Shown here: positions 49,750-59,466 of the stretch, piece after piece | How positions within the stretch are numbered: the first letter of the stretch is position 1 | Layout: each line of letters starts with the position of its first letter | DNA from: Luteimonas chenhongjianii | Lineage (GTDB): Bacteria > Pseudomonadota > Gammaproteobacteria > Xanthomonadales > Xanthomonadaceae | Length of the DNA: 64,000 bases | Direction: 5' to 3' | Assembly: GCF_002327105.1 (NCBI RefSeq) | Contig: NZ_CP023406.1 | Span: 2,914,001-2,978,000, forward strand | Made by a program: the position numbers and the translations under genes | The notes under the pieces: model-generated | What the model saw: only the letters and a program-made list of their open reading frames with translations | The model's database searches: none | Told to the model about the DNA's origin: nothing

Positions 49750-51144
49750 TCAGCGTGACGGACGCGCCCGCTGCATGCGCTGCGCAAGTGCATTGAGGCC
49801 GGCAATCGCCACCGTCAGCACAGCCATCGACAGGAACTGCGCACGGGTATCGGGAGAGGCCACGAGCATCGCGAAGATCGCCCCGAGCACACCAAGCGCG
49901 ACGATCGTCGGCAACGGGAAGGCGCGCATCCGGAACGGCAATGCGCGGCCGGCGCGATCCGCGCGGCGGCGCAGGATGAACTGCGAAACCAGCGCGATCG
50001 TCCACACCAGCAGGCAGGTCGCACCGACGATGTTGAGCAGAAACGGCAGCACTCGCTGCGGGAACATCAGCTCCAGCGCGGCAGCGGCGAAGCCGAACGC
50101 CACGCTCGCCAGTACCGCAGCCACCGGCACGTTGCGCCGATCGCTGCGGCCGAGCAGGGACGGCGCATCGCCGCGCCGCCCGAGTGACCAGATCATCCGC
50201 GAGGCGCCATAGAGATTGGCGTTGAGCGCCGACAGCAGTGCGATCGCCGCGACCAGGGTGATCGCGGTGGCTGCGCCCGGGATCCGCGCCGTCTGCAGCA
50301 CGGCGGCGAATGGCGAGGAAAGCGCCGGACTGTCCCAGGGGACCACGACCACGATCACCGCGATCGAACCCAGATAGAACACCAGGATGCGCCAGGCGAC
50401 GGTGCGGATCGCGCGCGCCAGGCTGCCCGCGGGATCATTCGTCTCGGCCGCGGCGATCGCCACGATCTCCGTCCCTCCGAAAGCAAACACCACGACCAGC
50501 AGCGCCGCGCCGATACCGGCCCAGCCGCGCGGCGCGAAGCCGTCCGGTCCCAGCACGTTGGACAGGCCCGGCGAGGCCACGTCGGGCAGCCATCCGGCGA
50601 TCAGTGCGATACCGATGGCGATGAACCCCAGGATCGCGATCACCTTGAGGATCGCGAACCAGAACTCGAACTCGCCGAACCGGCGCACGCCCAGCAGGTT
50701 GATCGCGGTGAACACGGCCATGAAACACAGCGCCAGCCCGGGTACGGACAGCGATGGCCAGATCGAAGCCAGCAGTCCTGCCGCGCCTACCGCTTCGGCG
50801 GCGATCACGATCACCACCTGCAGCCACCACAGCCACCCCACCGTCGCGCCGGCAACCGGTCCCATCGCGTCGGCCGCATACACCGAGAACGCACCACTGG
50901 CCGGCTTGGCTGCCGCCATTTCGCCGAGCGCATGCATCACCACGATCACCAGTGCGCCGGCGATCAGGTAGGAGACCAGCACGGCCGGACCCGCGGTCTG
51001 CACACCGACGCCCGACCCCAGGAACAGGCCGGCGCCGATCGCACTGCCGAGGCCCATCATCACCAGCTGGCGCGGCGTCAATGCGTGCGCGGGCGCGGAT
51101 GCCACCTGCGCGGGCGGCGGGACATGGGGATCGTTGGAGGACAT
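49750..51144 (-). CDS. amino acid permease, APC superfamily (GabP-like)
   Basis: 464 residues with twelve membrane helices. The first helix has the APC motif MGLGSAIGAGLFLGSG, followed by LGEMAAAKPASGAFSVYA and FAFGGTEIVAIAAAETNDP, which mark the AAT branch (GabP, ProY, CycA and relatives). It imports an amino acid or GABA with protons; the exact substrate cannot be read. The ATG at 51144 has GGAGG before it. It is convergent with the hydrolase gene and follows pyrB on the same strand after 67 bases. Confidence 0.9.
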   Translation of the reverse strand: MSSNDPHVPPPAQVASAPAHALTPRQLVMMGLGSAIGAGLFLGSGVGVQTAGPAVLVSYLIAGALVIVVMHALGEMAAAKPASGAFSVYAADAMGPVAGATVGWLWWLQVVIVIAAEAVGAAGLLASIWPSLSVPGLALCFMAVFTAINLLGVRRFGEFEFWFAILKVIAILGFIAIGIALIAGWLPDVASPGLSNVLGPDGFAPRGWAGIGAALLVVVFAFGGTEIVAIAAAETNDPAGSLARAIRTVAWRILVFYLGSIAVIVVVVPWDSPALSSPFAAVLQTARIPGAATAITLVAAIALLSALNANLYGASRMIWSLGRRGDAPSLLGRSDRRNVPVAAVLASVAFGFAAAALELMFPQRVLPFLLNIVGATCLLVWTIALVSQFILRRRADRAGRALPFRMRAFPLPTIVALGVLGAIFAMLVASPDTRAQFLSMAVLTVAIAGLNALAQRMQRARPSR

Positions 51145-51211
51145 GGCTCGGCAGTCGGGTGGCGGGGCGTGGCGCACGATACCGGATTCGCGCGCAGGCG
51201 ACGCCCGACGC

Positions 51212-52171
51212 TCAACCCAGCAGGGCCTCCAGCACCGCCATGCGTGCGACCACGCCGTTGCCGACCTGACGCAGGATCAGCGAGCTGGGGCCGTCAGCGA
51301 CGGCGTCATCGATCTCGACGCCGCGATTCATCGGACCGGGATGCAGGACCACGACGTCGTTGGCGGCGCGGCGCAGGCGTCGCATGTCGAGTCCGTAGTG
51401 GAGGTGGTAGTCCTCGAGCGACCCGACCAGGCCTTCGGCCATGCGTTCGCGCTGCAGGCGCAGCATCATCACCGCATCGACGCCGTCGAGCGCGGCGTCG
51501 AGGTCGTGGGTGACCGTGCACCCGGCCAGCGTCGCGTCGTCCGGCAGCAGTGCGGCCGGGCCGCAGACGCGGATCTCGCCGGCGCCGAGGATCCGCAGCG
51601 CATGCAGGTCGCTGCGTGCGACCCGCGAATGGCGGACGTCGCCGACGATCGCAACCTTCAGCCCGCTGAAGTCGCGGCCCTTGGCCTGGCGCAGGGTCAG
51701 CATGTCCAGCAGGCCCTGGGTGGGATGCGCGCTGCGACCGTCACCGGCGTTGACCAGGGCGGTGCCGGGCCCCGCCACGGCGGCCAGCTCGGCCACTGCG
51801 CCGTCGCAGGCATGACGCATCACGAAGCCGCGCACACCCATCGCCTCGATGGTGCGAAAGGTGTCGAGCGCCGTCTCACCCTTGGTCGTCGAGGAAGTGG
51901 AGGCGTCGAATGCGAGCACATCGGCGCCGAGTCGCTGGCTTGCGCGCTGGAAACTCAGCCGCGTGCGGGTGGAGGGTTCGAAGAACAGCGTGCAGACCGC
52001 AGTCCCCGACAGGCGCGCATTGATCTCGCCGGAATCGGCCATTTCCTGGGCGCGATCGAGGAGTGCCTCGAGCACCGGACGCGGCAGCCCGTCGAGGGTG
52101 AGCAGGTGACGCAGGCGGCCGTCGTCACCGAGCTGGACGTCGGAAGCGACACAGGGTTCTTGCACGGTCAT
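51212..52171 (-). CDS. pyrB: aspartate carbamoyltransferase catalytic subunit
   Basis: 319 residues. The carbamoyl-phosphate motif is FFEPSTRTRLSF, followed by STTKGETALDT, MRHACDGA, GDGRSAHPTQGLLDM, VGDVRHSRVA and VLHPGPMNRGVEI. It makes carbamoyl aspartate, the first committed step of pyrimidine synthesis. No pyrI or dihydroorotase-like pyrC' is next to it. The ATG at 52171 is used; an earlier in-frame one at 52222 adds residues without family look. It is third in the yqgE-ruvX-pyrB run. Confidence 0.96.
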   Translation of the reverse strand: MTVQEPCVASDVQLGDDGRLRHLLTLDGLPRPVLEALLDRAQEMADSGEINARLSGTAVCTLFFEPSTRTRLSFQRASQRLGADVLAFDASTSSTTKGETALDTFRTIEAMGVRGFVMRHACDGAVAELAAVAGPGTALVNAGDGRSAHPTQGLLDMLTLRQAKGRDFSGLKVAIVGDVRHSRVARSDLHALRILGAGEIRVCGPAALLPDDATLAGCTVTHDLDAALDGVDAVMMLRLQRERMAEGLVGSLEDYHLHYGLDMRRLRRAANDVVVLHPGPMNRGVEIDDAVADGPSSLILRQVGNGVVARMAVLEALLG

Positions 52172-52241
52172 CGCGGGCTCGGGCAGCGGCGGGGCCTGCC
52201 ATTGTCCCGCAGCCGCAAGCATGCGGCGAGTGCGAAGTGGA

Positions 52242-52712
52242 TCAGACCGGCTGGCCGTCTTCCGGCGCGGCCAGCCAGCGCTCGACGATCACTGCGGCCG
52301 CCACCGCGTCGAGCGCGGCCGCGTCGCGGCGCTTGCGCCGGCCCTCGGCCCGGTCGAGGGCGAAACGCTGCGCGGCCTCGATCGAGCTCGCGCGTTCGTC
52401 CACCAGCACCACAGGCACCCGGTAGCGTCCCCGCAGCTCACGCGCGAACGCATGGGCCCGCACACGTGCGGGCTGGTCGCCGCCGTCGAGCGTCATCGGA
52501 TCCCCGACGATCATGCCGTCGGGGCGCCATTCCTTGTGCAGGCGATCGACCGCCTGCCAGTCGATCTGCTCACCATGCACGTCGATGACCGCCAACGCGC
52601 GCGCGCCATGACCGAAGGCGCTGCCCACCGCTACGCCGATCCGCCGCGACCCCACATCGAAGCCCAGCACGGTGCCATCGCGGCGGATGCGGGCGGGCGC
52701 GGCATCGTTCAT
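52242..52712 (-). CDS. ruvX: Holliday junction resolvase-like protein YqgF/RuvX
   Basis: 156 residues. The RNase H-like motif [16 protein letters not shown] at the start, [28 protein letters not shown] and the ending [13 protein letters not shown] are all present. YqgF processes the 5' end of pre-16S rRNA in E. coli. It overlaps the stop of yqgE by four bases and precedes pyrB by 70 bases. Confidence 0.95.
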   Translation of the reverse strand: MNDAAPARIRRDGTVLGFDVGSRRIGVAVGSAFGHGARALAVIDVHGEQIDWQAVDRLHKEWRPDGMIVGDPMTLDGGDQPARVRAHAFARELRGRYRVPVVLVDERASSIEAAQRFALDRAEGRRKRRDAAALDAVAAAVIVERWLAAPEDGQPV

Positions 52713-53263
52713 GCGCGGCCGCTGTGGCCGGCGACATGCATCATGTCGACGCCGATGCGGCCCGCCGCCGCCTGCCAGCGCGCGTCGAGCGGCGTGTCGA
52801 AAATAACGCTCGGATCGGCAGGTACGGTCAGCCAGCTGTGCTGGGTCAGTTCGAGTTCCAGCTGCCCCCTGCCCCAGCCAGCGCAGCCCAGCGCGACGGC
52901 GGCATGCTGCGGGCCGTCGCCGGCCGCCATCGCCTCGAGCACGTCGCGCGAGGTGGTGACATGCAGCCCCTCCGCGATCTTGAGGCTGGAATCCCAGCCG
53001 CCTTCGCCGTCGTGCAACACGAAACCCCGCTCGGGGTGCACCGGGCCGCCGGCGAGCACGCGCTGGTCGCGCAAAGTGTCGTCGCGCAAGGCGATCCCCA
53101 TCTGGTCGACCAGATCGCCGAACGTGAATTCGGACGGGCGATTGACGACCACGCCCATCGCGCCGTCGCCGTCGTGCTGGCAGATCAGCGCGACCGTGCG
53201 CGAGAAATTCTGGTCCTGCAGCCCGGGCAGCGCGACCAGCATGTGGTTGGCGAAGAACGACAT
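52709..53263 (-). CDS. yqgE: UPF0301/AlgH family protein YqgE
   Basis: 184 residues. [38 protein letters not shown] at the start, [17 protein letters not shown], and [22 protein letters not shown] are the family blocks. The biochemical role is not known. Its pairing with ruvX and pyrB is widely conserved. The start is the ATG at 53263. Confidence 0.95.
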   Translation of the reverse strand: MSFFANHMLVALPGLQDQNFSRTVALICQHDGDGAMGVVVNRPSEFTFGDLVDQMGIALRDDTLRDQRVLAGGPVHPERGFVLHDGEGGWDSSLKIAEGLHVTTSRDVLEAMAAGDGPQHAAVALGCAGWGRGQLELELTQHSWLTVPADPSVIFDTPLDARWQAAAGRIGVDMMHVAGHSGRA

Positions 53264-53377
53264 GTCGACATTCTAGCGGCGGCCTTCACGACGCTGCGTA
53301 AATGGCCCGCATTCGCGATCGAAACAGCTCGCCCGGCTTCACGCGGATTCGAACCGTCTGCGGCCACGGTGCGGCGC

Positions 53378-54250
53378 ATGACGATCCGCATCGGCATTTC
53401 CGGCTGGCGCTACGCGCCCTGGCGTGGCGTGTTCTATCCCGGGGCGCTGCCCCAGCGCAGCGAGCTTGCGTATGCAGCCGGCCTGTTCCCGTCGATCGAG
53501 ATCAACGGCTCGTTCTATTCACTGCAGTCGCCGGCGAGCTGGCGCGCATGGCGCGACGCGGTGCCCGACGGCTTCGTGTTCGCGGTCAAAGGGCCACGTT
53601 TCATCACCCACATGAAACGTCTGCAGGACATCGAAATGCCGCTGGCCAATTTCTTCGCATCCGGCGTGCTTGCGCTGGATGATCGCCTTGGCCCCCTGCT
53701 CTGGCAGCTGCCGCCGAACCTGGCCTTCGACCCTGCGCGCATGGCGGCCTTCCTGTCGTTGCTGCCGCGCGACACCACCGCCGCGTTGTCGCTGGCGCGT
53801 CGCCGCGAGGCCGCCCGCATGAAGGGGCGCAGCGCCCTGCCGCAACTGCCGCGGCGCCCCATCCGGCACGCGATCGAAGTCCGCCATGCCAGCTTCCAGA
53901 CGCCGGAGTTCATGGGACTGCTCCGCGAACACGGCGTGGGTCTGGTGGTCTCCGACAGTGCCGGCCGGCATCCGGTGACCGAGGATGTCACCGCCGACTT
54001 CATCTACATCCGCCTGCATGGCGATACCGAGCTCTACACCAGCGGTTATGGCGACGCCGCGCTGGACCACTGGGCGCAACGGATCCGTCGCTGGGCTGCG
54101 GGCGGTGAGCCGCGAGACGCGCAACGCAGCGCACCGCGGGCACCACGCGCGCACGAAGGCCGCGATGTCTATTGCTATTTCGACAACGATGCCAAGGTGC
54201 ATGCGCCGTTCGACGCCCAGACCCTCGCCCGACGACTCCCCGCCAGCTAG
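53378..54250 (+). CDS. DUF72 domain-containing protein
   Basis: 290 residues. The DUF72 core begins at the first residues (IRIGISGWRYAPWRGVFYP), continues with EINGSFYSLQSPASWRAWRDAVPDGFVFAVKGPRFITHMKRL and GPLLWQLPPN, and ends with YIRLHGDTELYTSGYGDAALD and DVYCYFDNDAKVHAPFDA. It is a TIM-barrel family with no proven role. The ATG at 53378 starts it directly. It is divergent from yqgE, and its end overlaps the next convergent gene by four bases. Confidence 0.92.
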   Translation: MTIRIGISGWRYAPWRGVFYPGALPQRSELAYAAGLFPSIEINGSFYSLQSPASWRAWRDAVPDGFVFAVKGPRFITHMKRLQDIEMPLANFFASGVLALDDRLGPLLWQLPPNLAFDPARMAAFLSLLPRDTTAALSLARRREAARMKGRSALPQLPRRPIRHAIEVRHASFQTPEFMGLLREHGVGLVVSDSAGRHPVTEDVTADFIYIRLHGDTELYTSGYGDAALDHWAQRIRRWAAGGEPRDAQRSAPRAPRAHEGRDVYCYFDNDAKVHAPFDAQTLARRLPAS

Positions 54251-54714
54251 AGACCGAACTGGATCTCCTGCGGCGTTGCCACGCGCACCGCCATCACCTC
54301 CACATCCGCGCGCAGGACGCGCCCGGCAAGCGGATTGTTGCCGTCCACCGTGATCGCGTCATCGCTCAGCGCGGTGACCAGGACATCGAGCGGCCCCTTC
54401 TCCGTCTGCGCCCGCAGCTTCTCGCCAACGGAGGGCGTATTGCTGCCGGTGAAGATCGAGCGCGGCAAGGTCTGCACGAGGCTGTCGTGGCGAGGCCCGA
54501 AGCCGCGCTCGGGCGGAATGTCGACGGTGAAGGTATCGCCGGCGCTGCGGCCTTCGAGCGCAGCTTCGAGCCCGACGATGATCGAACCGCTGCCGTGCAT
54601 GTACACCAGCGGATCATGGCCTCGCGTGGTCACCAGCTGCCGGCCGGCATCGTCGGAAAGGGTGAAGTGCACGGTGGCAACGCGGCGGTGGGCGATTTCC
54701 ATCGACGGATCCAT
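54247..54714 (-). CDS. FKBP-type peptidyl-prolyl cis-trans isomerase, SlyD-like
   Basis: 155 residues. DPLVYMHGSGSIIVGLEAALEGRSAGDTFTVDIPPERGFGPRHDSL is typical of SlyD-like FKBPs with an inserted flap domain. It lacks the metal-binding His/Cys tail of E. coli SlyD. No signal peptide is seen, so it acts in the cytoplasm as a folding helper. The ATG at 54714 or 54702 could start it; family members start near MEIAHRRVATVHF, which favours 54702, but both fit. Confidence 0.9.
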   Translation of the reverse strand: MDPSMEIAHRRVATVHFTLSDDAGRQLVTTRGHDPLVYMHGSGSIIVGLEAALEGRSAGDTFTVDIPPERGFGPRHDSLVQTLPRSIFTGSNTPSVGEKLRAQTEKGPLDVLVTALSDDAITVDGNNPLAGRVLRADVEVMAVRVATPQEIQFGL

Positions 54715-54810
54715 GCAGGGCGGTGCCGCATGTTGGCGCGACCAGCGTCACGGGCGCAACCGGCCCGGTCGTCGGTGGCAGACCCGCGCGGCGCACCCTA
54801 TGCTGGGGCG

Positions 54811-55353
54811 ATGAGCGGCTATTGCGACATCGCCCCCGGACATCCCGTCCATGCGTCCTACCACGCGACGGAGTACGGCTTTCCGCAGCGCGAGGAGGCA
54901 GTGCTGTTCGAGCGGCTGTTGCTCGAGATCAACCAGGCCGGGTTGAGCTGGGAGACCATCCTGCGCAAGCGCGCTGGCTTCCGCGCCGCCTACGATGGGT
55001 TCGATGTCGATGCGGTCGCCGATTACGGCGAAGCGGACCGCGCGCGACTGCTCGGCGACGCCGCGATCATCCGCAACCGGCTCAAGGTCGACGCGGCGAT
55101 CCACAACGCACAGGTGATCCGCAGCCTGCGCGACAGCCATGGCGGCTTCGCGGACTGGCTCGATGCGCATGCACGCGACTACGGCACGCCGCGTGACAAG
55201 GCCTCGTGGGTCAAGCTGTTCAAGCGGACATTCCGCTTCACCGGTGGCGAGATCACCGGCGAGTTCCTGATGAGCCTGGGGTACTTGCCGGGCGCGCACC
55301 GCGCGGACTGTCCGGTAATGCAGGACATCGCACGCGTGAAGCGGAACGTCTGA
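54811..55353 (+). CDS. tag: DNA-3-methyladenine glycosylase I
   Basis: 180 residues. The zinc-snap ligands are seen: Cys 5 and His 18 at the start (YCDIAPGHPVHASYHATEYGFP) and His/Cys near the end (GAHRADCPV). FERLLLEINQAGLSWETILRKRAGFRAAYDGFD is the helix-hairpin-helix core with the catalytic Glu in this region. Tag removes 3-methyladenine from DNA. The ATG at 54811 is the first that fits the family start. Confidence 0.95.
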   Translation: MSGYCDIAPGHPVHASYHATEYGFPQREEAVLFERLLLEINQAGLSWETILRKRAGFRAAYDGFDVDAVADYGEADRARLLGDAAIIRNRLKVDAAIHNAQVIRSLRDSHGGFADWLDAHARDYGTPRDKASWVKLFKRTFRFTGGEITGEFLMSLGYLPGAHRADCPVMQDIARVKRNV

Positions 55354-55472
55354 CGCCCGACCGGCCGTTCGCATGGCCGGGCCATCCGGCGCGCGGCACG
55401 CAGCCCACGCCGACATCCACGAAAACCTCGTGTCGACCTTCGACTGCGGCGCGTTCCACGGCTCCCACAGCA

Positions 55473-55496
55473 TTCCGGCCGCTTGCGCGGCCGGAA
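55473..55496. terminator. hairpin between convergent tag and sodA
   Basis: TTCCGGCCGC, a TTGC loop and GCGGCCGGAA form a perfect 10-bp stem, 26 bases beyond the sodA stop on the minus strand and 120 bases after tag. There is no T run, so it is terminator-like by structure and position. Confidence 0.55.
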
Positions 55497-55521
55497 CGGG
55501 ATACCTCGGAAACGTCAGGGA

Positions 55522-56148
55522 TCAGCCCTTGACCGCTTCCTGGTAGCGGCGCTCGACTTCGTTCCAGTCGACCACGTTGTAGAAGGCGGCGATGTAATCA
55601 GGACGACGGTTCTGGTACTTGAGGTAGTACGCATGTTCCCAGACGTCCAGGCCGAGGATCGGTGTATTGCCCGAGCCGATGCCCTTCATCAACGGATTGT
55701 CTTGGTTGGCGCTGCTTTCGACCTTCAGCGCGCCGGAGGTGTCGACCGACAGCCAGGCCCAGCCGCTGCCGAAGCGGGTCAGCGCCGCCTTGGTGAAGGC
55801 TTCCTTGAATGCGTCGAAGCCACCCAGATCGCTGTCGATGCGCTTGGCAACCTCGCCGACCGGGTTGCCGCCGCCGTTGGGCGACATGACCGTCCAGAAC
55901 AGCGAATGGTTGGCATGGCCACCGGCGTTGTTGCGCAGCGGGCCACGCTTGTCTTCCGGCAGCGCGTCGAGATCGGCGATCAGCGTCTCGACCGGGACGT
56001 CCGCCCACTGCGTGCCTTCGAGCGCGGCGTTGGCGTTGTTGATGTAGGTCTGGTGATGCTTGGTGTGATGGATTTCCATCGTCTTGGCATCGATATGCGG
56101 CTCGAGCGCGTCGTACGCGTAGCCCAGCTCGGGAAGGGTGTAGGCCAT
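55522..56148 (-). CDS. sodA: superoxide dismutase, Mn type
   Basis: 208 residues. Metal ligands are His 27, His 81 (in [10 protein letters not shown]), Asp 168 and His 172 (in DVWEHAYY). Gly-Gly before the second His and Gln 149 (ANQDN) in the C-terminal domain mark the Mn rather than the Fe branch, although use of both metals is possible. It removes superoxide in the cytoplasm. Two ATG codons lie side by side; the second (56148) is eight bases from AGGAG and gives the usual AYTLPELGY start. Confidence 0.97.
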   Translation of the reverse strand: MAYTLPELGYAYDALEPHIDAKTMEIHHTKHHQTYINNANAALEGTQWADVPVETLIADLDALPEDKRGPLRNNAGGHANHSLFWTVMSPNGGGNPVGEVAKRIDSDLGGFDAFKEAFTKAALTRFGSGWAWLSVDTSGALKVESSANQDNPLMKGIGSGNTPILGLDVWEHAYYLKYQNRRPDYIAAFYNVVDWNEVERRYQEAVKG

Positions 56149-56330
56149 CATCGATCTCCTTGGGGAATGAATGCGCGCCATTGTCCCCCGGCGGGGGTCA
56201 AGTTGGCGACAACACCGCGCCCACGATACCGGGGCAGTGCGAACGACGCAGTCGACACTGCGTTGCGCCAGGCCCACAACGCGAACGCCCCGCACTGGGC
56301 GGGGCGTCCGTGATTCCGTCTGAGGCAGGA

Positions 56331-57461
56331 TCAGCGCACTTCGGCCACTTCCACCCCGTCGAGTCCCTGCGACAGGGTGCGCGCATCTCCGCCCTGGGCG
56401 AGCTTGATGCGCAGACGCACCTCGTTGGCGGAGTCGGCGTAGCGCAGTGCGTCCTCGTAGGAAATCTCGCCAGCCTGGTAGAGCTCGAACAGGGCCTGGT
56501 CGAAGGTCTTCATGCCGAGGTTGGTCGACTCCTTCATCACCTCTTTCAGCTTGTGGATCTCGCCATCGCGGATGTAGTCCTGCACCAGCGGCGTACCCAG
56601 CATGACCTCCATCGCCACGCGACGGCCCTTGCCGTCGGGCGTGGGGATAAGCTGCTGTGCGACGACGCCCTTGAGGTTGAGCGAAAGATCCATCAGCAGC
56701 TGGCTGCGTCGGTCTTCGGGGAAGAAGTTGATGATGCGGTCCATCGCCTGGTTGGCGTTGTTCGCATGCAGCGTGCACAGCACCAGGTGGCCGGTCTCGG
56801 CGAAGGCGATGGCGTGATCCATGCCCTCGCGCGTGCGCACCTCGCCGATCATGATCACGTCAGGCGCCTGGCGCAGGGTGTTCTTGAGCGCGTTCTCCCA
56901 GCTGTCGGTGTCGATGCCCACCTCGCGCTGGGTGATGATGCAGCCGGCGTGCTTGTGCACGAATTCGATCGGGTCCTCGATCGTGATGATGTGACCGGTC
57001 GAGTTCTGGTTGCGATAGCCGATCATCGCCGCCAGCGAGGTCGACTTGCCGGTGCCGGTGGCGCCGACGAAGATCACGATGCCGCGCTTGGTCATCGCCA
57101 GCGTCTTGATGATCGGCGGCAGGTTCAGCTCTTCGATACTGGGGATGTGCGTCTCGATCCGGCGCAGCACCATGCCGACCTGGTTGCGCTGGTAGAAGCA
57201 CGAGATGCGGAAGCGGCCGACGCCCGAGACGCCGATCGCGAAGTTGCACTCGTGGGTCTTCTCGAACTCCTCGCGCTGCGGCGGGGTCATCACGTTGAGC
57301 ACCAGATCGCGCGCCTGCTGCGGGGTGAGCGGGTTCTGGGTGATCGGCGAGATCTTGCCGTGGACCTTGATCGACGGCGGCATGCCGGCCGTGATGAACA
57401 GGTCCGAGGCCTTCTGATGGGCCATCAGCTTGAGGAACGAGGTGAAATCGATGCTGCTCAT
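56331..57461 (-). CDS. pilU: type IV pilus ATPase PilU
   Basis: 376 residues. Walker A is [16 protein letters not shown], the Asp box is ITIEDPIEF, and Walker B is [74 protein letters not shown] at the start and the long C-terminal tail ending VAEVR are typical for PilU. It assists PilT in pilus retraction. It follows pilT by 71 bases on the same strand. Confidence 0.96.
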   Translation of the reverse strand: MSSIDFTSFLKLMAHQKASDLFITAGMPPSIKVHGKISPITQNPLTPQQARDLVLNVMTPPQREEFEKTHECNFAIGVSGVGRFRISCFYQRNQVGMVLRRIETHIPSIEELNLPPIIKTLAMTKRGIVIFVGATGTGKSTSLAAMIGYRNQNSTGHIITIEDPIEFVHKHAGCIITQREVGIDTDSWENALKNTLRQAPDVIMIGEVRTREGMDHAIAFAETGHLVLCTLHANNANQAMDRIINFFPEDRRSQLLMDLSLNLKGVVAQQLIPTPDGKGRRVAMEVMLGTPLVQDYIRDGEIHKLKEVMKESTNLGMKTFDQALFELYQAGEISYEDALRYADSANEVRLRIKLAQGGDARTLSQGLDGVEVAEVR

Positions 57462-57532
57462 GACGATCCTCCGGGATCCCGTCTCGCGCCGCGACCGCAA
57501 GCGGTCGGCGGCGCATCAATATTCGCGTCCGC

Positions 57533-58570
57533 TCAGTCGAACAGGCGCTTGTCCTTGGCGTATTCCCTGGCGGACGGACGCGTGATCAGGCCGCGCTTCA
57601 CCAAGTCCTGCAGATGCTGGTCCAGCGTCTGCATGCCGTACTGCTGGCCGGTCTGGATGGCCGAATACATCTGCGCGACCTTGTCCTCGCGGATCAGGTT
57701 CCGGATCGCAGGCATGCCGACCATGATTTCCCAGGCTGCGGTACGTCCGCCGCCGACCTTCTTGAGCAGCGACTGCGAGATCACCGCGCGCAGCGATTCG
57801 GACAGCATCGAGCGCACCATCGGCTTCTCTCCCGAGGGGAAGACGTCGATGATGCGGTCGATGGTCTTGGCCGCGCTCGAGGTGTGCAGCGTGCCGAAGA
57901 CCAGGTGGCCGGTTTCCGCGGCCGTGAGCGCCAGGCGGATGGTTTCCAGATCTCGCAACTCGCCGACCAGGATGTAGTCGGGATCCTCGCGCAGCGCCGA
58001 GCGCAACGCCTCGTTGAAGCCGTGCGTATCGCGATGCACCTCGCGCTGGTTGATCAGGCACTTCTGCGAGGTGTGCACGAATTCGATCGGATCCTCGACC
58101 GAGAGGATGTGCGCGTATTCGTTCTTGTTGATGTGGTCGATCATCGCCGCGAGCGTGGTCGACTTGCCCGAACCGGTCGGGCCGGTCACCAGGATCAGGC
58201 CCTGCGGCTGGTCGATCAGCTGGCGGAAGATCGGCGGACAGTTCAGGTCCTCGAGCGTCAGCACTTCGGAGGGAATGGTGCGGAATACCGCGCCGGCGCC
58301 ACGGTTCTGGTTGAAGGCGTTGACGCGGAAGCGGGCCAGGCCGGGGATCTCGAACGAGAAGTCGACCTCGAGGAACTCTTCGAAGTCGCGGCGCTGCTTG
58401 TCCGACATGATGTCGTAGATCAGCGCATGCACCTGCTTGTGCTCGAGCGCGGGGATGTTGATACGGCGCACATCGCCATCGACGCGGATCATCGGCGGCA
58501 ATCCCGCGGACAGATGCAGGTCCGACGCCTTGTTCTTGACCGAAAACGCCAACAGTTCGGCGATATCCAT
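57533..58570 (-). CDS. pilT: type IV pilus retraction ATPase PilT
   Basis: 345 residues. MDIAELLAFSVKNKASDLHLSAGLPPMIRVDGDVRR at the start, Walker A VTGPTGSGKSTTLAAMI, Asp box [11 protein letters not shown], Walker B LVGELRDLETIRLALTAAETGHLVFGTLHTSSA, and the C-terminal AIRNLIRE helix are all standard. PilT pulls back type IV pili for twitching motility and DNA uptake. The gene is divergent from yggS, the arrangement found in Pseudomonas and Xanthomonas. Confidence 0.98.
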   Translation of the reverse strand: MDIAELLAFSVKNKASDLHLSAGLPPMIRVDGDVRRINIPALEHKQVHALIYDIMSDKQRRDFEEFLEVDFSFEIPGLARFRVNAFNQNRGAGAVFRTIPSEVLTLEDLNCPPIFRQLIDQPQGLILVTGPTGSGKSTTLAAMIDHINKNEYAHILSVEDPIEFVHTSQKCLINQREVHRDTHGFNEALRSALREDPDYILVGELRDLETIRLALTAAETGHLVFGTLHTSSAAKTIDRIIDVFPSGEKPMVRSMLSESLRAVISQSLLKKVGGGRTAAWEIMVGMPAIRNLIREDKVAQMYSAIQTGQQYGMQTLDQHLQDLVKRGLITRPSAREYAKDKRLFD

Positions 58571-58721
58571 GCAGCACCCCTTGATAATGATCCGCGCAGG
58601 ATACGGATCCGCCGTCCGACTGGCGCCGCCCCTGTCCCCGGCGGCAGTATAGACCCGGACGCGCCGGCCATAACCAGTGCGCGCCGCCCCCGTCCGAAGA
58701 CACCATCGAGGTGCCCTGCCC

Positions 58722-59414
58722 GTGTCGACACTCCCCGCCCGCAACGCACTCGACGCGGTGCTCGCGCGCCTGCGGAAAGCGGCGGCCGACGCGTCGCGGC
58801 CGCAGCCCCCGCGCCTGCTCGCTGTCGGCAAGCGGCACCCAGCCGAAGCCATCGCCGCGCTCGCGGCCGCGGGCCAGCGCGCATTCGGCGAGAACTATGT
58901 CCAGGAGGCCGCCGGCAAGATCGAAGCCCTGGCCGGACTGGATCTGGAATGGCACCTGATCGGCCACCTGCAGTCGAACAAGGCGAAGCAGGCGGCCGCG
59001 CTGTTCGACTGGGTGCAGACCGTCGACAGGATGAAACTGGTCGACGCACTGTCCGCGCACCGGCCGGCCGCGCGCGACGCTCTGAACGTGCTGGTGCAGG
59101 TCAACATCGATGACGAGTCGAGCAAACACGGATGCGCGCCGACCGAAGTGCCGACGCTGGTGGCGGCGATCCGCGCCGCGCCCGGCCTGCGCCTGCGCGG
59201 CCTGATGGCGATTCCCGCGCCTCACGCCGAACCGTCGCGCCGGCGCGAGGCGTTCGCGCGCATGCGCCGCCTGTTCGACACGGTGGCCGGACAGGATCCC
59301 GCCATCGACACACTGTCGATGGGCATGAGCGACGACCTGGAGCTGGCGATCGCCGAAGGCGCGACGATGGTCCGCGTCGGGACTGCGCTGTTCGGTGCGC
59401 GCCTATCGCGCTGA
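58722..59414 (+). CDS. yggS: YggS/PLPBP family pyridoxal-phosphate homeostasis protein
   Basis: 230 residues from a GTG at 58722. The PLP-binding Lys 37 lies in LLAVGKRHP, then FGENYVQEAAGKIEAL, WHLIGHLQSNKAK, VLVQVNIDDESSKHG, GLRLRGLMAIP and LSMGMSDDLELAIAEGATMVRVGTALFG. The protein buffers PLP and affects amino-acid levels. The segment after the Lys (RHP for the common TKP) is a small departure. It precedes proC by 52 bases. Confidence 0.95.
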   Translation: MSTLPARNALDAVLARLRKAAADASRPQPPRLLAVGKRHPAEAIAALAAAGQRAFGENYVQEAAGKIEALAGLDLEWHLIGHLQSNKAKQAAALFDWVQTVDRMKLVDALSAHRPAARDALNVLVQVNIDDESSKHGCAPTEVPTLVAAIRAAPGLRLRGLMAIPAPHAEPSRRREAFARMRRLFDTVAGQDPAIDTLSMGMSDDLELAIAEGATMVRVGTALFGARLSR

Positions 59415-59466
59415 GCGTCGCGGATGCGTCGGCTACCATCGACGCAGCTTCTTCTCCGGTACCGCC

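Noticed and set aside
53344..53354. GGATTCGAACC, which resembles the T-loop of a tRNA on the minus strand
   Set aside because: The flanking bases do not form a 5-bp T stem (only three pairs), and no acceptor or anticodon arm can be drawn; the site lies just before a DUF72 gene.
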